Shown: positions 38,012-48,165 of the stretch, piece after piece
Layout: every line of letters begins with the position of its first letter
Position numbering within the stretch: the first letter of the stretch is position 1
Origin: Bin5 sp963662575
GTDB lineage: Bacteria > Chloroflexota > Anaerolineae > Caldilineales > Caldilineaceae
NCBI GenBank assembly: GCA_963662575.1
Contig: OY759723.1
Location: 4,650,001-4,714,000, forward strand
Direction of reading: 5' to 3'
Length of the DNA: 64,000 bases
Made by a program: the position numbers and the translations under genes
Notes under the pieces: generated by a model
What the model saw: only the letters and a program-made list of their open reading frames with translations
Database searches by the model: none
What the model was told of the DNA's origin: nothing

Positions 38012-40634
38012 CATCGTCATCCCCTTCTTGAGCTGGTATTTGATAACACAAGTCGTATCCGTGGCGGCACTGCCCTTGACCTTGCGCTTATTTCGCTATT
38101 TGCCTGATAACGGCTACGTCTTTGCGCGCGTACTGGGAATCTTCCTGGTCAGTCTTCTGCTCTGGCTAGGAACCAGCTATGGCCTGCTCCGCAACACGAG
38201 CGGCGGGGCGTGGCTGGCTTTGCTTCTTGTGGCCTTCCTCAGCCTGTGGAGCATCTTACAGGGAGAAAAGGCTGGAGGTAACGGTCAACTCTCATCGCTG
38301 CGTTCCTTGGTATTGCGGTTTCCTGCCTGGACTTACATTGTTATTGTCGAGCTTCTGTTTTTCCTTGGCTTCGCGGCGTGGACTTATGTACGTGCTCACG
38401 ATCCCGCCATCAGTCACACTGAGCAGCTGATGGACTTGATGTTTGCCAATGGGATATGGAGCAGCCCTACCTATCCCGCACGCGATCCCTGGCTGGCCGG
38501 CTATGCGATCAGCTATTATTATTTTGGCTACTGGATGCTCGCGACACTGGCCCGTTTTGCCGGACAACCACCTGAAATTGCCTTTAACCTGGGCCAAGCT
38601 TGCTGGTTTGGACTCCTCGTCACAGCCAGTTTCGGTGTAGGCTTCAATCTCATTCGTCTGCGAGTGAGAGAGTACAGAGGCGAAGCCGAGGCCACCGAAG
38701 GTCCTGATACAGCGACTGACGGCGGCGGTTCTGACGAAAAGCTTACCCTCCCGGTTGTGGCAGGACTTCTGACATCGGTCAGTGTTGCATTGACCTCAAA
38801 CTTGCACGTGATCCTGGAGTGGTTGTATGCGCAAGGCATACGTATGGACGGTCTGAATAGCCTGGTCGATGTCTTCAATTTTCCGGAGCAAGCGAATGAA
38901 TCCGGCCTTTGGTACATTGACAGCGGCTGGAGCTGGTGGTGGCGGGCCAGTCGTGTGATTGAGGATATCAGCCTAAGCGGGAACCACATAGAAATCATCG
39001 ACGAATTCCCGATTTTCAGTTACGTCCTCGGCGACAATCACCCGCATTTGCTGGCAATGCCCTTTGTGATTCTGGTGATCGCAATGGCCATGAACTGGTT
39101 CTTTGCCGAGGGGCTGGACAGTCGCGGGCAGTTGTCGATTCAGGATGAAGGTACCGGAGAGGCGGACGGGGGAGATGGTTCTCATCATGCCCGATTGATT
39201 TCTCACGTCTTAACGGTAACGCGGCCGCTCGGCCTTGAAGGTCTGTTCCTGGTGATCGCGGCGACCGGCGCTCTACTATTTCTCAATACTTGGGATTTTC
39301 CCCCTTACTGGCTGTTGATGTTACTTGTGGCGTTGCTCACCGGCGCGAGACAGAGAGAGGAAGTTGGCGCCGCACTGCGCCACGGGTTCGCGCGAGCTGT
39401 CACGGTGGGGATATTGATTGTCGCGGGCGCATTTCTACTGTACATGCCCTATTTTCTTACCGCCCAAAGTCAGGCCGGCGGGATTCTGCCCAACCTGCTT
39501 CATTCGACACGACTGCCACAGTTCCTTTTAATGTATGGTCACTTTCTGCTCGCGGCTACAGGTTTGTTAATCTTCAGTTGGCGAGAGCAGCCGCCCTCTC
39601 TGGCCGTACTGGCCTCCACAGCTGCCCTAGTCATTGGCCTGCCAGTCATCTTTCTGGTCACAACCGGGTTGCTGGCGGCGAATACCAGCGGTGGAACACT
39701 GGCGCTGGGCGGGCAAGCGAACGAAATCATGGCCAACTTTGCCAGCCGGCGAATCGGACAGCCCTGGACATTTCTGTTTTTGGGCGGGCTGGCGACCCTG
39801 ACATTGGGCATGTTATGGCAACGTTTCGTCAGTTTGGGCAAGGCGCCGCGGTCAACCACCTTTGTTCTGTGCCTGGTGGCGATCGGCATTTTACTGACCT
39901 ATATGCCAGAGTTTGCCTTTCTTCGTGACAACTTTGGAAATCGCATGAACACGGTATTCAAGTTTTATTACCAGAGCTGGCTCCTGTTGGCGATTGCTGC
40001 CGCGTATGCTATAGCCTGGCACATTTTTTTGGCAGGTCGTAGGTTCGGGCAGCATGGGCCTGACAGAGGCAAAGCACTCTTTATTGGACTCGCCCCGACC
40101 GCGCTCGCTCTTTTGCTGATCCTCGCTTGTTTGATCTATCCTGTGGCAGGGGCATACGCCAAAATCAAAGGGTTTGGCACGCGTTCGCCGACGTTGAATG
40201 GCCTGGCCTATGTCGGCAGCGACGAGCTGGCTGTGATTGACTGGATCCGTAAGAATACGCGGCCCGACGCCTTAGTTTTGGAGGCCAAAGGCGCCAGTTA
40301 CAATGTCAGTTCGGCGCGTATCAGTGCTGCAACCGGTCGAGCTACGCTGCTAGGGTGGGATGGACACGAGGCCCAGTGGCGCGGCCGTGCTTACGCAGAA
40401 ATGGCATCCGGCCGGGCCGAGGCGATCCGCGAAATCTATCAGAGCCCCGGGCCGACGACCCTGCAGGAACAGTTGGATAGATGGCAGATCGACTTTCTCG
40501 TTGTCGGCCCTGAAGAACGTGCGCAGTATGGTGTCACACCCGCGGTGGAAGAACGGCTGAACCAGATCCTGGAATTGGCCTTCGAGCAAGGAAGTTATCG
40601 AATCTACCGGGCCAACGGCGCGGCAGACAGATAG
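38004..40634 (+). CDS. YYY-family (DUF2298) polytopic membrane protein
   Basis: Membrane protein of 876 residues with many hydrophobic segments, matching the Chlor_Arch_YYY (TIGR03662/DUF2298) family. The signature ISYYYFGYW is near residue 170, preceded by LDLMFANGIW and PTYPARDPWLAGY. Further conserved segments shared with the giant protein upstream are GDNHPHLLAMPF and RMNTVFKFYYQ. A short acidic insert (about 225-245) lies where the upstream protein has its long one. A C-terminal soluble part (about 735-876) follows the last helix. The start is a GTG that overlaps the end of the Nudix gene by 8 bases. The family has no established function; co-occurrence with Agl23-type proteins points to envelope glycan transfer. 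Confidence 0.85.
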   Translation: MRDIVIPFLSWYLITQVVSVAALPLTLRLFRYLPDNGYVFARVLGIFLVSLLLWLGTSYGLLRNTSGGAWLALLLVAFLSLWSILQGEKAGGNGQLSSLRSLVLRFPAWTYIVIVELLFFLGFAAWTYVRAHDPAISHTEQLMDLMFANGIWSSPTYPARDPWLAGYAISYYYFGYWMLATLARFAGQPPEIAFNLGQACWFGLLVTASFGVGFNLIRLRVREYRGEAEATEGPDTATDGGGSDEKLTLPVVAGLLTSVSVALTSNLHVILEWLYAQGIRMDGLNSLVDVFNFPEQANESGLWYIDSGWSWWWRASRVIEDISLSGNHIEIIDEFPIFSYVLGDNHPHLLAMPFVILVIAMAMNWFFAEGLDSRGQLSIQDEGTGEADGGDGSHHARLISHVLTVTRPLGLEGLFLVIAATGALLFLNTWDFPPYWLLMLLVALLTGARQREEVGAALRHGFARAVTVGILIVAGAFLLYMPYFLTAQSQAGGILPNLLHSTRLPQFLLMYGHFLLAATGLLIFSWREQPPSLAVLASTAALVIGLPVIFLVTTGLLAANTSGGTLALGGQANEIMANFASRRIGQPWTFLFLGGLATLTLGMLWQRFVSLGKAPRSTTFVLCLVAIGILLTYMPEFAFLRDNFGNRMNTVFKFYYQSWLLLAIAAAYAIAWHIFLAGRRFGQHGPDRGKALFIGLAPTALALLLILACLIYPVAGAYAKIKGFGTRSPTLNGLAYVGSDELAVIDWIRKNTRPDALVLEAKGASYNVSSARISAATGRATLLGWDGHEAQWRGRAYAEMASGRAEAIREIYQSPGPTTLQEQLDRWQIDFLVVGPEERAQYGVTPAVEERLNQILELAFEQGSYRIYRANGAADR

Positions 40635-40664
40635 TTCATTGGAAGCAGAGGCCAGAATTTTCAG

Positions 40665-42611
40665 GTGACTGAAGCGAAGCGGACCGAAGCAGCAGTTAGC
40701 GAGAGATCTGTGACTGAGGAGTCGCCGCCTGCCGCGGCGATAGCATCCGCGCAGGGGTCCGAATCTCCTGGCAGCGGGCCGAATGTAGAACAGGGGTTGT
40801 ACGCGCTTCTCTTTGTTGTGGCGTTGGCCTTGCGTCTATATTCGCTGGGAGACCTGAATCCCATTTCACCTTGGGAGGCCGCTCAAGTTTGGCCGGCATG
40901 GCTGGGCAATGCGGGCGTTGCTTTGGAGGATGGCGGGTTTCCTGAACCTGAGCCGCCGCCCAGCCCTTTGCTGAACAGTTTACAGCGCGCGCTGTTTCTG
41001 GTGACGGGAGGCGGCAGCGAATTCTGGGTACGGTTTGCCCCAGCTTGCGCGGGTGCAGGATTGGTCCTGGCGGCCTGGGCGTTGCGGAGGCGCCTGGGGC
41101 GCGGCGGAGCGTTGACGGCAGCGGTACTCTTCGCATTTGACCCTTGGCTTTTGTCGTTCAGTCGATTGGCAGACGGGGCGGCACTTTCCGCTTTGACGTT
41201 TGTGCTGCTGCTGGCGGCGCTGTTCGATGAAGAATTAGATGGCGGCCAGGTCACCAAGCTTGCAGTGGTGGTTGGTCTATTCCTGATAAGCGGACCGCTG
41301 GCGTGGCTCTTACTTCCTCTCATTCTGTACGCGATTGTGTTGCTCAAGGGGGGACAGCTAGCACTCCTTGCGCCGGATCAGCGCAGACGCGCGGCATACA
41401 TTTGCGTAGGGACTGTGGTTGTCGGATCTACCGGGCTTTTCGCCCACATCTCCGGCTTGACTGCGATTGGGGAAAGCGTAGGAGTGGCCGTAACCCATCT
41501 TGCCGGATTGGCGGGCGGCGGGTCGCCAGGGTCAACCGATCATGCATACACGGTTACATGGGCACTGCTGCGTTTGCTGGTCGATGAACCTTTCGTCCTC
41601 TTGTTCGGAGGCGCCGGCCTGGTAGCTGCGCTGGTGAAGACAAGATTCTTTACCGGGCAATGGGATGCGGAGGCTGGCAAGGAGGACGGCCGCTTCGATA
41701 TTGACAGGAAAGTCCTTGCAAACACGCTGTGGATGAATGTCCTGGTCGTGGGTGTAGCTTGGGGCTTACTGCTGTTGTTGTTACCTGGGCGCACACCGAT
41801 CAGCCTGCTTGCTATTGGATTGCCACTTCTCTTGCTGGCGGCAGGTTCTGTCCCTGGCATTCTTCGCTTTGCTGCGACCCGAATATTGCTTGAAAATGAT
41901 GCGCGCATGCCGACATTGATAACGATGGGCGTCCTACTGGTGACGGCCTTTTTCTGGACAGGCAGTGCGACAGCATCTCTGCGGGACGGGCACTTTGATT
42001 CGCGCCTGACGTTGTTCTATTTGTTGATTCCAGCGCTGGGCGCGTTTTTCGTATGGTGGTCCGGCGAGCGCACGAGCGTTCAGGTATTTGGTCTATTGAT
42101 CCTGTCAGCTTTCTTTCTGGCGCAGGCCAGCAGCAGTTGGATGTTGAATTTCAGGCCGGAGTTCTCCCACAGCCGCACTCTCTTTGCTGAAGCAGGCGAC
42201 TCCGGGATGTCACTGATGGTGGAAGATATCGCCCGGCTAAGTTCGCTGCGCACAGGGGACCCTGCCGAGGCGCCGGTCTATCTGCAAATAGACTCTGCCG
42301 ATGTGCCGTACTTTGTCTGGCATCTGCGTGAAATGCGCAGCCTGCACTGGCAGCCAGGCCTAGATTTTTCGAACGTGAATGAGAGTGCAATGGTTGTTAC
42401 CCAGGCCAGCCCCCCAGGGGAGGGAGAACGTGCCCTGTTGCCTGCCAGTTTTATTGGCAGTAGCTACACTGTGACGCAGCGATGGCTGCCAACAGAATTG
42501 GAACATCTGGGCGCGCGTCTACGATGGATGTTATTTCGAGAGAGGCAGCCAGGACCGGAAGGCCAGCCGACGGGACAGAAGGTAGATCTTTGGGTGAATC
42601 GGGAGAAGTAG
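40665..42611 (+). CDS. GT39-like polytopic membrane protein
   Basis: Membrane protein of 648 residues with a soluble, Ser/Glu/Ala-rich N-terminus (about 1-40), then LRLYSLGDLNPISPWEAAQ. This resembles the first helix and loop of PMT-type glycosyltransferases, but the usual Asp-Glu pair reads WEAAQ, so it keeps only a Glu. About ten more hydrophobic segments follow, then a C-terminal soluble domain (about 500-648). The start is GTG, 30 bases after the previous stop, with no strong ribosome site. Loss of the acidic pair suggests a non-catalytic partner or altered chemistry. Family assignment is by general likeness and moderate. Confidence 0.65.
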   Translation: MTEAKRTEAAVSERSVTEESPPAAAIASAQGSESPGSGPNVEQGLYALLFVVALALRLYSLGDLNPISPWEAAQVWPAWLGNAGVALEDGGFPEPEPPPSPLLNSLQRALFLVTGGGSEFWVRFAPACAGAGLVLAAWALRRRLGRGGALTAAVLFAFDPWLLSFSRLADGAALSALTFVLLLAALFDEELDGGQVTKLAVVVGLFLISGPLAWLLLPLILYAIVLLKGGQLALLAPDQRRRAAYICVGTVVVGSTGLFAHISGLTAIGESVGVAVTHLAGLAGGGSPGSTDHAYTVTWALLRLLVDEPFVLLFGGAGLVAALVKTRFFTGQWDAEAGKEDGRFDIDRKVLANTLWMNVLVVGVAWGLLLLLLPGRTPISLLAIGLPLLLLAAGSVPGILRFAATRILLENDARMPTLITMGVLLVTAFFWTGSATASLRDGHFDSRLTLFYLLIPALGAFFVWWSGERTSVQVFGLLILSAFFLAQASSSWMLNFRPEFSHSRTLFAEAGDSGMSLMVEDIARLSSLRTGDPAEAPVYLQIDSADVPYFVWHLREMRSLHWQPGLDFSNVNESAMVVTQASPPGEGERALLPASFIGSSYTVTQRWLPTELEHLGARLRWMLFRERQPGPEGQPTGQKVDLWVNREK

Positions 42612-42614
42612 AAA

Positions 42615-45600
42615 ATGGCTGAATCACAGAGCGAGAAGGCAGGGAAGGAAGAGAGCGAGAAGCCGGAGGTACTTTCGCCCGATTCCTCTCCCTCAACTCT
42701 TGTTCCTGAGGACGAAGAGCAAGATCCAGTGGAAGAACTGGCAACCGAGGAATCGCCAAGCTCCGAGATGGCTGAGACGGCGCTTCCTTCCACAGGATTT
42801 CTCGACTCAAGCCTGCTGGGCATTGTGCGGGCGAACTGGGAAACGATAGCCTGGGCAACCATCCTGCTCGTGGCGGTAGTCAGCCGCTTTTATGCACTCG
42901 GCACCCGTGGGATGAGCCACGACGAGAGTCTGCACGCCAACTACTCGCTCGATCTTTACCGTGCCGGCAGCTATCAACACAATCCAATGATGCATGGGCC
43001 CTTCCTATTCCATGCCAATGCCTTCATTTTTTTCTTGTTTGGCGTTAGCGACGCGACTGCACGTGTCGTGCCGGCCCTGGCTGGCGTTGGAACGATCGCG
43101 GCGGCATGGTTCTACCGGCGCTGGATCGGGCGAACCGGCGCGCTTTTGACCGCGCTGCTCCTTCTTTTCAGCCCCAGCATACTCTTTCACAGCCGCTACA
43201 TCCGGAATGATATCTACATTGTTTTCTTTTCGATGATATGGATTTACGGCATGTTCCGCTTTATTGAAGAGCGGAAGATGAAGTGGCTCTACTTGACGGT
43301 GACAGTGATGGCACTCGGTTTTACCGCCAAGGAAAACCAGTTCATGTCCGGCACGATTTTCGGCATTTTCTTTGTGGGCGCTGCGCTCTGGCGTTGGTGG
43401 GTCGGGCAGGAATCACTCCGAGGCAGCCCATTCGCAGATATTGCGGTTCTGCTTCTTACTCTTGTATTGCCATTTGTCGCTCCCATTGGACATCTCCTTT
43501 TCGGTTGGGATGCGCTCGCGTATAGTACGACTCAGGATTTGGCCAGGTCTGCGATGCTGGTGCTATTTATGACCGGACTGAGTGCCGCGTTCGCCTTCTG
43601 GTGGTTCAGTCCAGTAAAGGTGAACGGGAAGGAAGCCGAGCCGCCGGCAGGAAATGGCGGCGCCAGGCGGATTACCTTCTCCAACTGGGCGACATTGATG
43701 GCTTTATTCTGGGCGATCGAGATCCTGTTATTCACCACTTTTTTCACAAATCCAGTCGATGGACTTGCCACAGGCGTTGTTGGCAGTCTCGGCTATTGGC
43801 TGAAGCAACAGGAGGTCCAACGGGGAGGTCAGCCGTGGTATTACTACATAATGCAGGGCCTGCTTTACGAGTTTCTGCTTGTATTCCTTAGCCTGGGCGG
43901 CTTGGCCCTGCTCTTGCAGCGCCTGCGGACGGGCAATTGGGACGATCCGGAGGTTGCAGAACAGAAACGGGCCGGTCCAAAGGTGAAGAGCAAGAAAGAC
44001 GGCACTGGGGACGCGTCTGATGCTGCTGATCTATCGACGAATGTACGACCCTACTTCATTCTATTTCTCGCCTGGTGGGGAGTTGCGGCCTGGCTGGCCT
44101 ATTCCTATGCGGGCGAAAAGATGCCATGGTTGACAACGCACATGGCCCAGCCGATGGCACTATTTGGCGGCTGGTGGGGCGCACAGTTGCTGCTGAGGAT
44201 TGATTGGTTGAGGGTGCGAGCGGCCCAGGGCTGGTGGCTGCTAGCGCTACTTCCGGGTCTGCTATTCGCCTTAGCGACGCTTTTCGGCTCAACTCCCGGT
44301 TTCGGGAGAGACATAGACGATCTGTCGCGGATAGTACGCTTCATTCTTGCCCTCGTATTAACGGGTGGCCTGCTATATCTCATTCAGTTGGCTTTCCAAC
44401 GAGTAGGTTGGCGGCTGACACTGAGGCTGTCTGCAGTGACGGCGCTTGCCATTCTTTTCCTGCTTACAGTTCGCTTCTCCTATCTGCTCACCTATATTAA
44501 CTACGACATGGCTACCGAGTATCTCGTCTATGCACACGCCGCACCTGATGTAAAGAGGGCACTGCAGGAAATCGAAACGATTAGTGAACGCACGGTAGGC
44601 GAGCGCGAAATTCAAGTTGCCTATGACGATGACGTTGCGTGGCCCATGACCTGGTACATGCGTTTCTATCCCAACCACATTTTCTATGGTGCGAACCCGA
44701 CAACCGAGGCCATGAACGCGCCGATTATACTCGTCGGCAAGAAGAATTACGAACAGGTTGAGCCCTATGTAGCCCGCGACTATGTAAGCCGCAACTATAG
44801 GCTTGTCTGGTGGCCTGAGGAGAGTTACAAAGGGGAGTGGGACGAAGAGGAGGAATCCCTGAGACTAACGCTCAAGCAGATCAGTGAAGCCTTGACTGAT
44901 GCTGAGCGGCGAAGCCGACTGTGGCAGATATTCTTTTTCCGTAACCATCCCGACCGCACGCTGACGGAGTGGCCTCACCGCCACGATTTTCGAATGTACG
45001 TCCACAAGGACGTTGCCGATATTGTCTGGGACCTGAACGTTGTTCCCTTGTCGCAAGGAGGGTCGTCCCAATCGCCATCCTTTAACTATGAGGAGGTCGA
45101 TCGTAACGCGAGCGGCTTTTACAGCGGCGTCTATGGCGATCTGCCTCTGGTAACGCCGCGTTCAGTAGCGGTCGGGCCGGATGGGCTGCGCTACATTCTC
45201 GACACAGGAAACAATCGCGTGGTCGCACTAAGCGCGGAAGGCACTTTCCGGCTGGCGTTTGGTAGTACCTGCGTCATGTCAGAAATGGAGGGCAGCACCT
45301 GTGTTGATCCGGATGGCGCCGGCTCGCTGGAGGTGGGAGACGGCCAATTTCGTGAACCTTGGGGCATCGCAGTGGGCACTGACGGCACAGTCTTCGTTGC
45401 AGATACATGGAATGGCCGAATTCAGGCCTTCGACAGCCAAGGGCATTTCCTGCGCAAATGGGGTGTATTCAGCATTATCAGCAATGATAACAGAGACCCA
45501 TATGCTCTGTTTGGCCCGCGGGGTCTGGCTGTGAAACCGAACGGCAACATCCTTGTCGCGGACACGGGCAACAAGCGCATTCTGGAGTTCACGCCGATGG

Positions 45601-46031
45601 GAGAATTTGTGCGACAAATTGGCGGAGGCGGCGTTCTTCTGGGTCACTTTGAGGAACCGGTTGATGTCGCGGTCCACCCGCCGACGGGAAATATTCTGGT
45701 GAGTGACGCCTGGAACAGGCGTATACAAGTGCTTTCGGCTGAGCTGGAACCTCTTTCCGAGTGGCTCATGCCTACCTGGGAGAGCCAGGGCATTTGGGAC
45801 AAGCCATATCTTTCCGCCGCGGCCGATGGCACTGTTTACGCTACCGACCCGCAGTTTTCGCAGGTGTTTGTCATCTCTCCGGTAGGGGTCATCCAGACCA
45901 GCTTTGGCAAGTATGGGGTCGAGCTCAATCGCTTTGCCAAGGTGACAGGGATTGTAGTTGATCCGCTGACGGGTGAGCTTCTGGTTGCTGACGCCGACAA
46001 CAGTCGAATTCTGATATTTGCGGCGGACTAG
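42615..46031 (+). CDS. Agl23-type membrane protein fused to NHL-repeat propeller
   Basis: A 1138-residue protein. An acidic N-terminal tail (about 1-65) is followed by the Agl23-type (TIGR03663) membrane core. It has RGMSHDESLH with the invariant DE pair (103-104), MMHGPFLFH with the invariant HGP (127-129), and conserved arginines in FHSRYIRND. The core has about a dozen helices and ends near residue 640, then a soluble segment, then six or so NHL repeats (about 838-1138; GILVADTGNKRILEF- and PVDVAVHPPTGNIL-like), which form a beta-propeller on the outside. The family's function is unestablished, although it shares N-terminal likeness with PMT glycosyltransferases. Only 3 bases separate it from the previous gene. 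Fusion to a propeller implies binding of a protein or polysaccharide outside the cell. Confidence 0.87.
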   Translation: MAESQSEKAGKEESEKPEVLSPDSSPSTLVPEDEEQDPVEELATEESPSSEMAETALPSTGFLDSSLLGIVRANWETIAWATILLVAVVSRFYALGTRGMSHDESLHANYSLDLYRAGSYQHNPMMHGPFLFHANAFIFFLFGVSDATARVVPALAGVGTIAAAWFYRRWIGRTGALLTALLLLFSPSILFHSRYIRNDIYIVFFSMIWIYGMFRFIEERKMKWLYLTVTVMALGFTAKENQFMSGTIFGIFFVGAALWRWWVGQESLRGSPFADIAVLLLTLVLPFVAPIGHLLFGWDALAYSTTQDLARSAMLVLFMTGLSAAFAFWWFSPVKVNGKEAEPPAGNGGARRITFSNWATLMALFWAIEILLFTTFFTNPVDGLATGVVGSLGYWLKQQEVQRGGQPWYYYIMQGLLYEFLLVFLSLGGLALLLQRLRTGNWDDPEVAEQKRAGPKVKSKKDGTGDASDAADLSTNVRPYFILFLAWWGVAAWLAYSYAGEKMPWLTTHMAQPMALFGGWWGAQLLLRIDWLRVRAAQGWWLLALLPGLLFALATLFGSTPGFGRDIDDLSRIVRFILALVLTGGLLYLIQLAFQRVGWRLTLRLSAVTALAILFLLTVRFSYLLTYINYDMATEYLVYAHAAPDVKRALQEIETISERTVGEREIQVAYDDDVAWPMTWYMRFYPNHIFYGANPTTEAMNAPIILVGKKNYEQVEPYVARDYVSRNYRLVWWPEESYKGEWDEEEESLRLTLKQISEALTDAERRSRLWQIFFFRNHPDRTLTEWPHRHDFRMYVHKDVADIVWDLNVVPLSQGGSSQSPSFNYEEVDRNASGFYSGVYGDLPLVTPRSVAVGPDGLRYILDTGNNRVVALSAEGTFRLAFGSTCVMSEMEGSTCVDPDGAGSLEVGDGQFREPWGIAVGTDGTVFVADTWNGRIQAFDSQGHFLRKWGVFSIISNDNRDPYALFGPRGLAVKPNGNILVADTGNKRILEFTPMGEFVRQIGGGGVLLGHFEEPVDVAVHPPTGNILVSDAWNRRIQVLSAELEPLSEWLMPTWESQGIWDKPYLSAAADGTVYATDPQFSQVFVISPVGVIQTSFGKYGVELNRFAKVTGIVVDPLTGELLVADADNSRILIFAAD

Positions 46032-46054
46032 CACTGATTCTGTAAACCAGACCA

Positions 46055-48100
46055 GTGACCACCCAAACGAGATTCCGATTTAAGTATTTCCAACGGGGCC
46101 GCCGCTGCGACCAGGCATCTGCTTTTCAGCATGCATCTTCGCCAACAGCAGCTTCCCACTTTTTGATAGATGCCGAATTGACGCTTCCTCCAGTGGAACA
46201 CTTCGACAAGGGCCTCATCGCAGAGCCATGGCTCTGTAGGGCGTGTGAATACTTCAATCGCTTCAATGCCCAGTTCTGTGGTCGGTGCGGCCGGCCTTTC
46301 GACATTGTTTGTGAAAAGTGCGGTACGGATAACCCCGGCGGTCACCAATATTGTGATGCCTGCGGCACGGGCCTTTACGGTGAGCTTTCCCGCGGAACAG
46401 GCACTCTTAACCTCTTTGGCCGCCTTGGACTGCGTCTTTCGAATCCTCTCAGATTGGGTCCCCGCTGGGGACTAGTGTGGGAAACGCCTCCTCCAAACTG
46501 GCAATGGTCAAGTGCGTTTCTGAGAGAGTGGTTCCTTCGTAACCGTTGGGAGTTGATTGCGGTCTTCTTGCTTACAACGGTCGGTGCGTTCCTGAGAGTG
46601 TACCGCCTTGAGGAGATTCCAGCCGGCTTTCATGGCGACGAGGCCTGGACAGGAATCGAAGGCCTGCGCATCCTCAAGGAAGGATGGATCGGGCCTTACA
46701 CGACATCTGCTTTGGGCCAGGCTTCGGGGCCGTTCTACCTGACTGCACTGATAATCTGGCTGCTTGACGCTTCCAAGTTTTCTGTCCGGTTGTCGATGGG
46801 GCTTTTCGGTATTGCAACGATACCAACAGCGCATCTGCTATTGAGGTTGGGGTTCGGCCGCTGGGTGGCGCTCTTCGGCACTACGGCACTGACAGTTAGT
46901 TATTGGCACCTTCACTTCAGCCGCCTGGGATTTGGCGTGGTCTCGTTAGCCCTTGCCTCTACGGCAGCTGCAGCGGCCTTGCTGTGGGCGATGAGAAGGT
47001 ACGATGATGGGCAGTCTGAATCACGACGCAAGAGCCTTTGGAGTTGGGTTGCTGCCGGCGCTCTGCTGGGATTCGTGCCCTACACCTATTTTGCATTCCC
47101 GACATTTTTGGCGGCGGTGGCGGCGGTTCTCTTGGTGTTCTTCACTTTGCAGAGCGGCTCGCTGAGGCACAAGCTGATACACCTCACTCTGCTGGCAACG
47201 GGTATGGTTCTAAGCGCGGGCCCCATGATCTATTTCGCCTTTCGCTCGCCCTCGGTATTTTTCGGCCGCTTGAACGAGAAGTCAGTATGGGACTACTACG
47301 AGTTGGCGGAGGCCGATGGATTCTTAGAGAAGCTTGACTTTGTCATCGAGCGTGCGTGGGACTCGTTTTGGTTACTTTTAAGAAACCCGAGGATGGACGG
47401 CGTTGACGGTATCGGTGGGGCTGGCGTTGTAGATGTTGGGGTTGCCGCTTTGGCGTATTTTGGTCTTGCTATTTCGATTAGAAAATGGCGAAGTCCACCA
47501 CACTTGTTGGCCATGCTGGTTGTACTTGCCGCCCTGTCGGGTCTTGTATTGACCGATCCTTCTGCCGGATCTATGCGACGAAGCATAACCGCTATCCCGT
47601 GGATATTTGGGCTGGCCGGAATCGGTGCAGCGGCAATTGTACGGGTAGGATTCGGCTCATTTGGGCGTTGGCGTCGATCTGCCGCGGTAGGCGCGGCCGT
47701 GCTTGTGCTTGGATGGAGCGCTCTCTGGAATCTGGGCTATTACTTTATAGAATTACCCCGCTCCTCGACCTTCCAGTGGACATTTCCTACAGGCTATTTC
47801 GAGGCCCTTGAAGCAGCCAACTCGTTTGATGATCCAGGCACGATCTACTACTATTCCGGGCAACGGAGATTCAGGTACGAAACTATCCAGTTTCTTTTCC
47901 CGAATAGCCAAGGTATTGACCGGTCGCGGGAGTTTGGCGACTTTGCGCTGAATAAACTCGAACCCGGGCCGGTGACGTATCTGCTGGAGGGAGAGTACAT
48001 GGAAGAGATCGATAGAATCAGGGAGATGTACCCGGACGGCGAAATCATTGTAGATGATGGGGAAAATCCTCTTTATATCGTATATCACCTTGCAGGGTAG
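46055..48100 (+). CDS. Zinc-ribbon GT39-like membrane protein
   Basis: Protein of 681 residues. A double zinc ribbon (Cys61/64, 75/78, 86/89, 100/103) is followed by a linker and then a GT39-like membrane domain from about 165. The domain has the acidic pair in FHGDEAWTG (DE 195-196), as in lipid-linked-sugar transferases, and about ten helices. A short soluble tail ends the protein. The zinc ribbon must be cytoplasmic if the DE loop is outside, as in the family. The start GTG is 24 bases after the previous gene and lacks a clear ribosome site, so it is uncertain; the first 55 residues lack conserved features. It shares the ribbon plus transferase layout with the next gene. Confidence 0.82.
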   Translation: MTTQTRFRFKYFQRGRRCDQASAFQHASSPTAASHFLIDAELTLPPVEHFDKGLIAEPWLCRACEYFNRFNAQFCGRCGRPFDIVCEKCGTDNPGGHQYCDACGTGLYGELSRGTGTLNLFGRLGLRLSNPLRLGPRWGLVWETPPPNWQWSSAFLREWFLRNRWELIAVFLLTTVGAFLRVYRLEEIPAGFHGDEAWTGIEGLRILKEGWIGPYTTSALGQASGPFYLTALIIWLLDASKFSVRLSMGLFGIATIPTAHLLLRLGFGRWVALFGTTALTVSYWHLHFSRLGFGVVSLALASTAAAAALLWAMRRYDDGQSESRRKSLWSWVAAGALLGFVPYTYFAFPTFLAAVAAVLLVFFTLQSGSLRHKLIHLTLLATGMVLSAGPMIYFAFRSPSVFFGRLNEKSVWDYYELAEADGFLEKLDFVIERAWDSFWLLLRNPRMDGVDGIGGAGVVDVGVAALAYFGLAISIRKWRSPPHLLAMLVVLAALSGLVLTDPSAGSMRRSITAIPWIFGLAGIGAAAIVRVGFGSFGRWRRSAAVGAAVLVLGWSALWNLGYYFIELPRSSTFQWTFPTGYFEALEAANSFDDPGTIYYYSGQRRFRYETIQFLFPNSQGIDRSREFGDFALNKLEPGPVTYLLEGEYMEEIDRIREMYPDGEIIVDDGENPLYIVYHLAG

Positions 48101-48165
48101 ACTAAGCATATCTGTCTGCACGAGTCAATTGGTCAGCTGAGAATGCTCCAACCGTCAGTTGGAAA

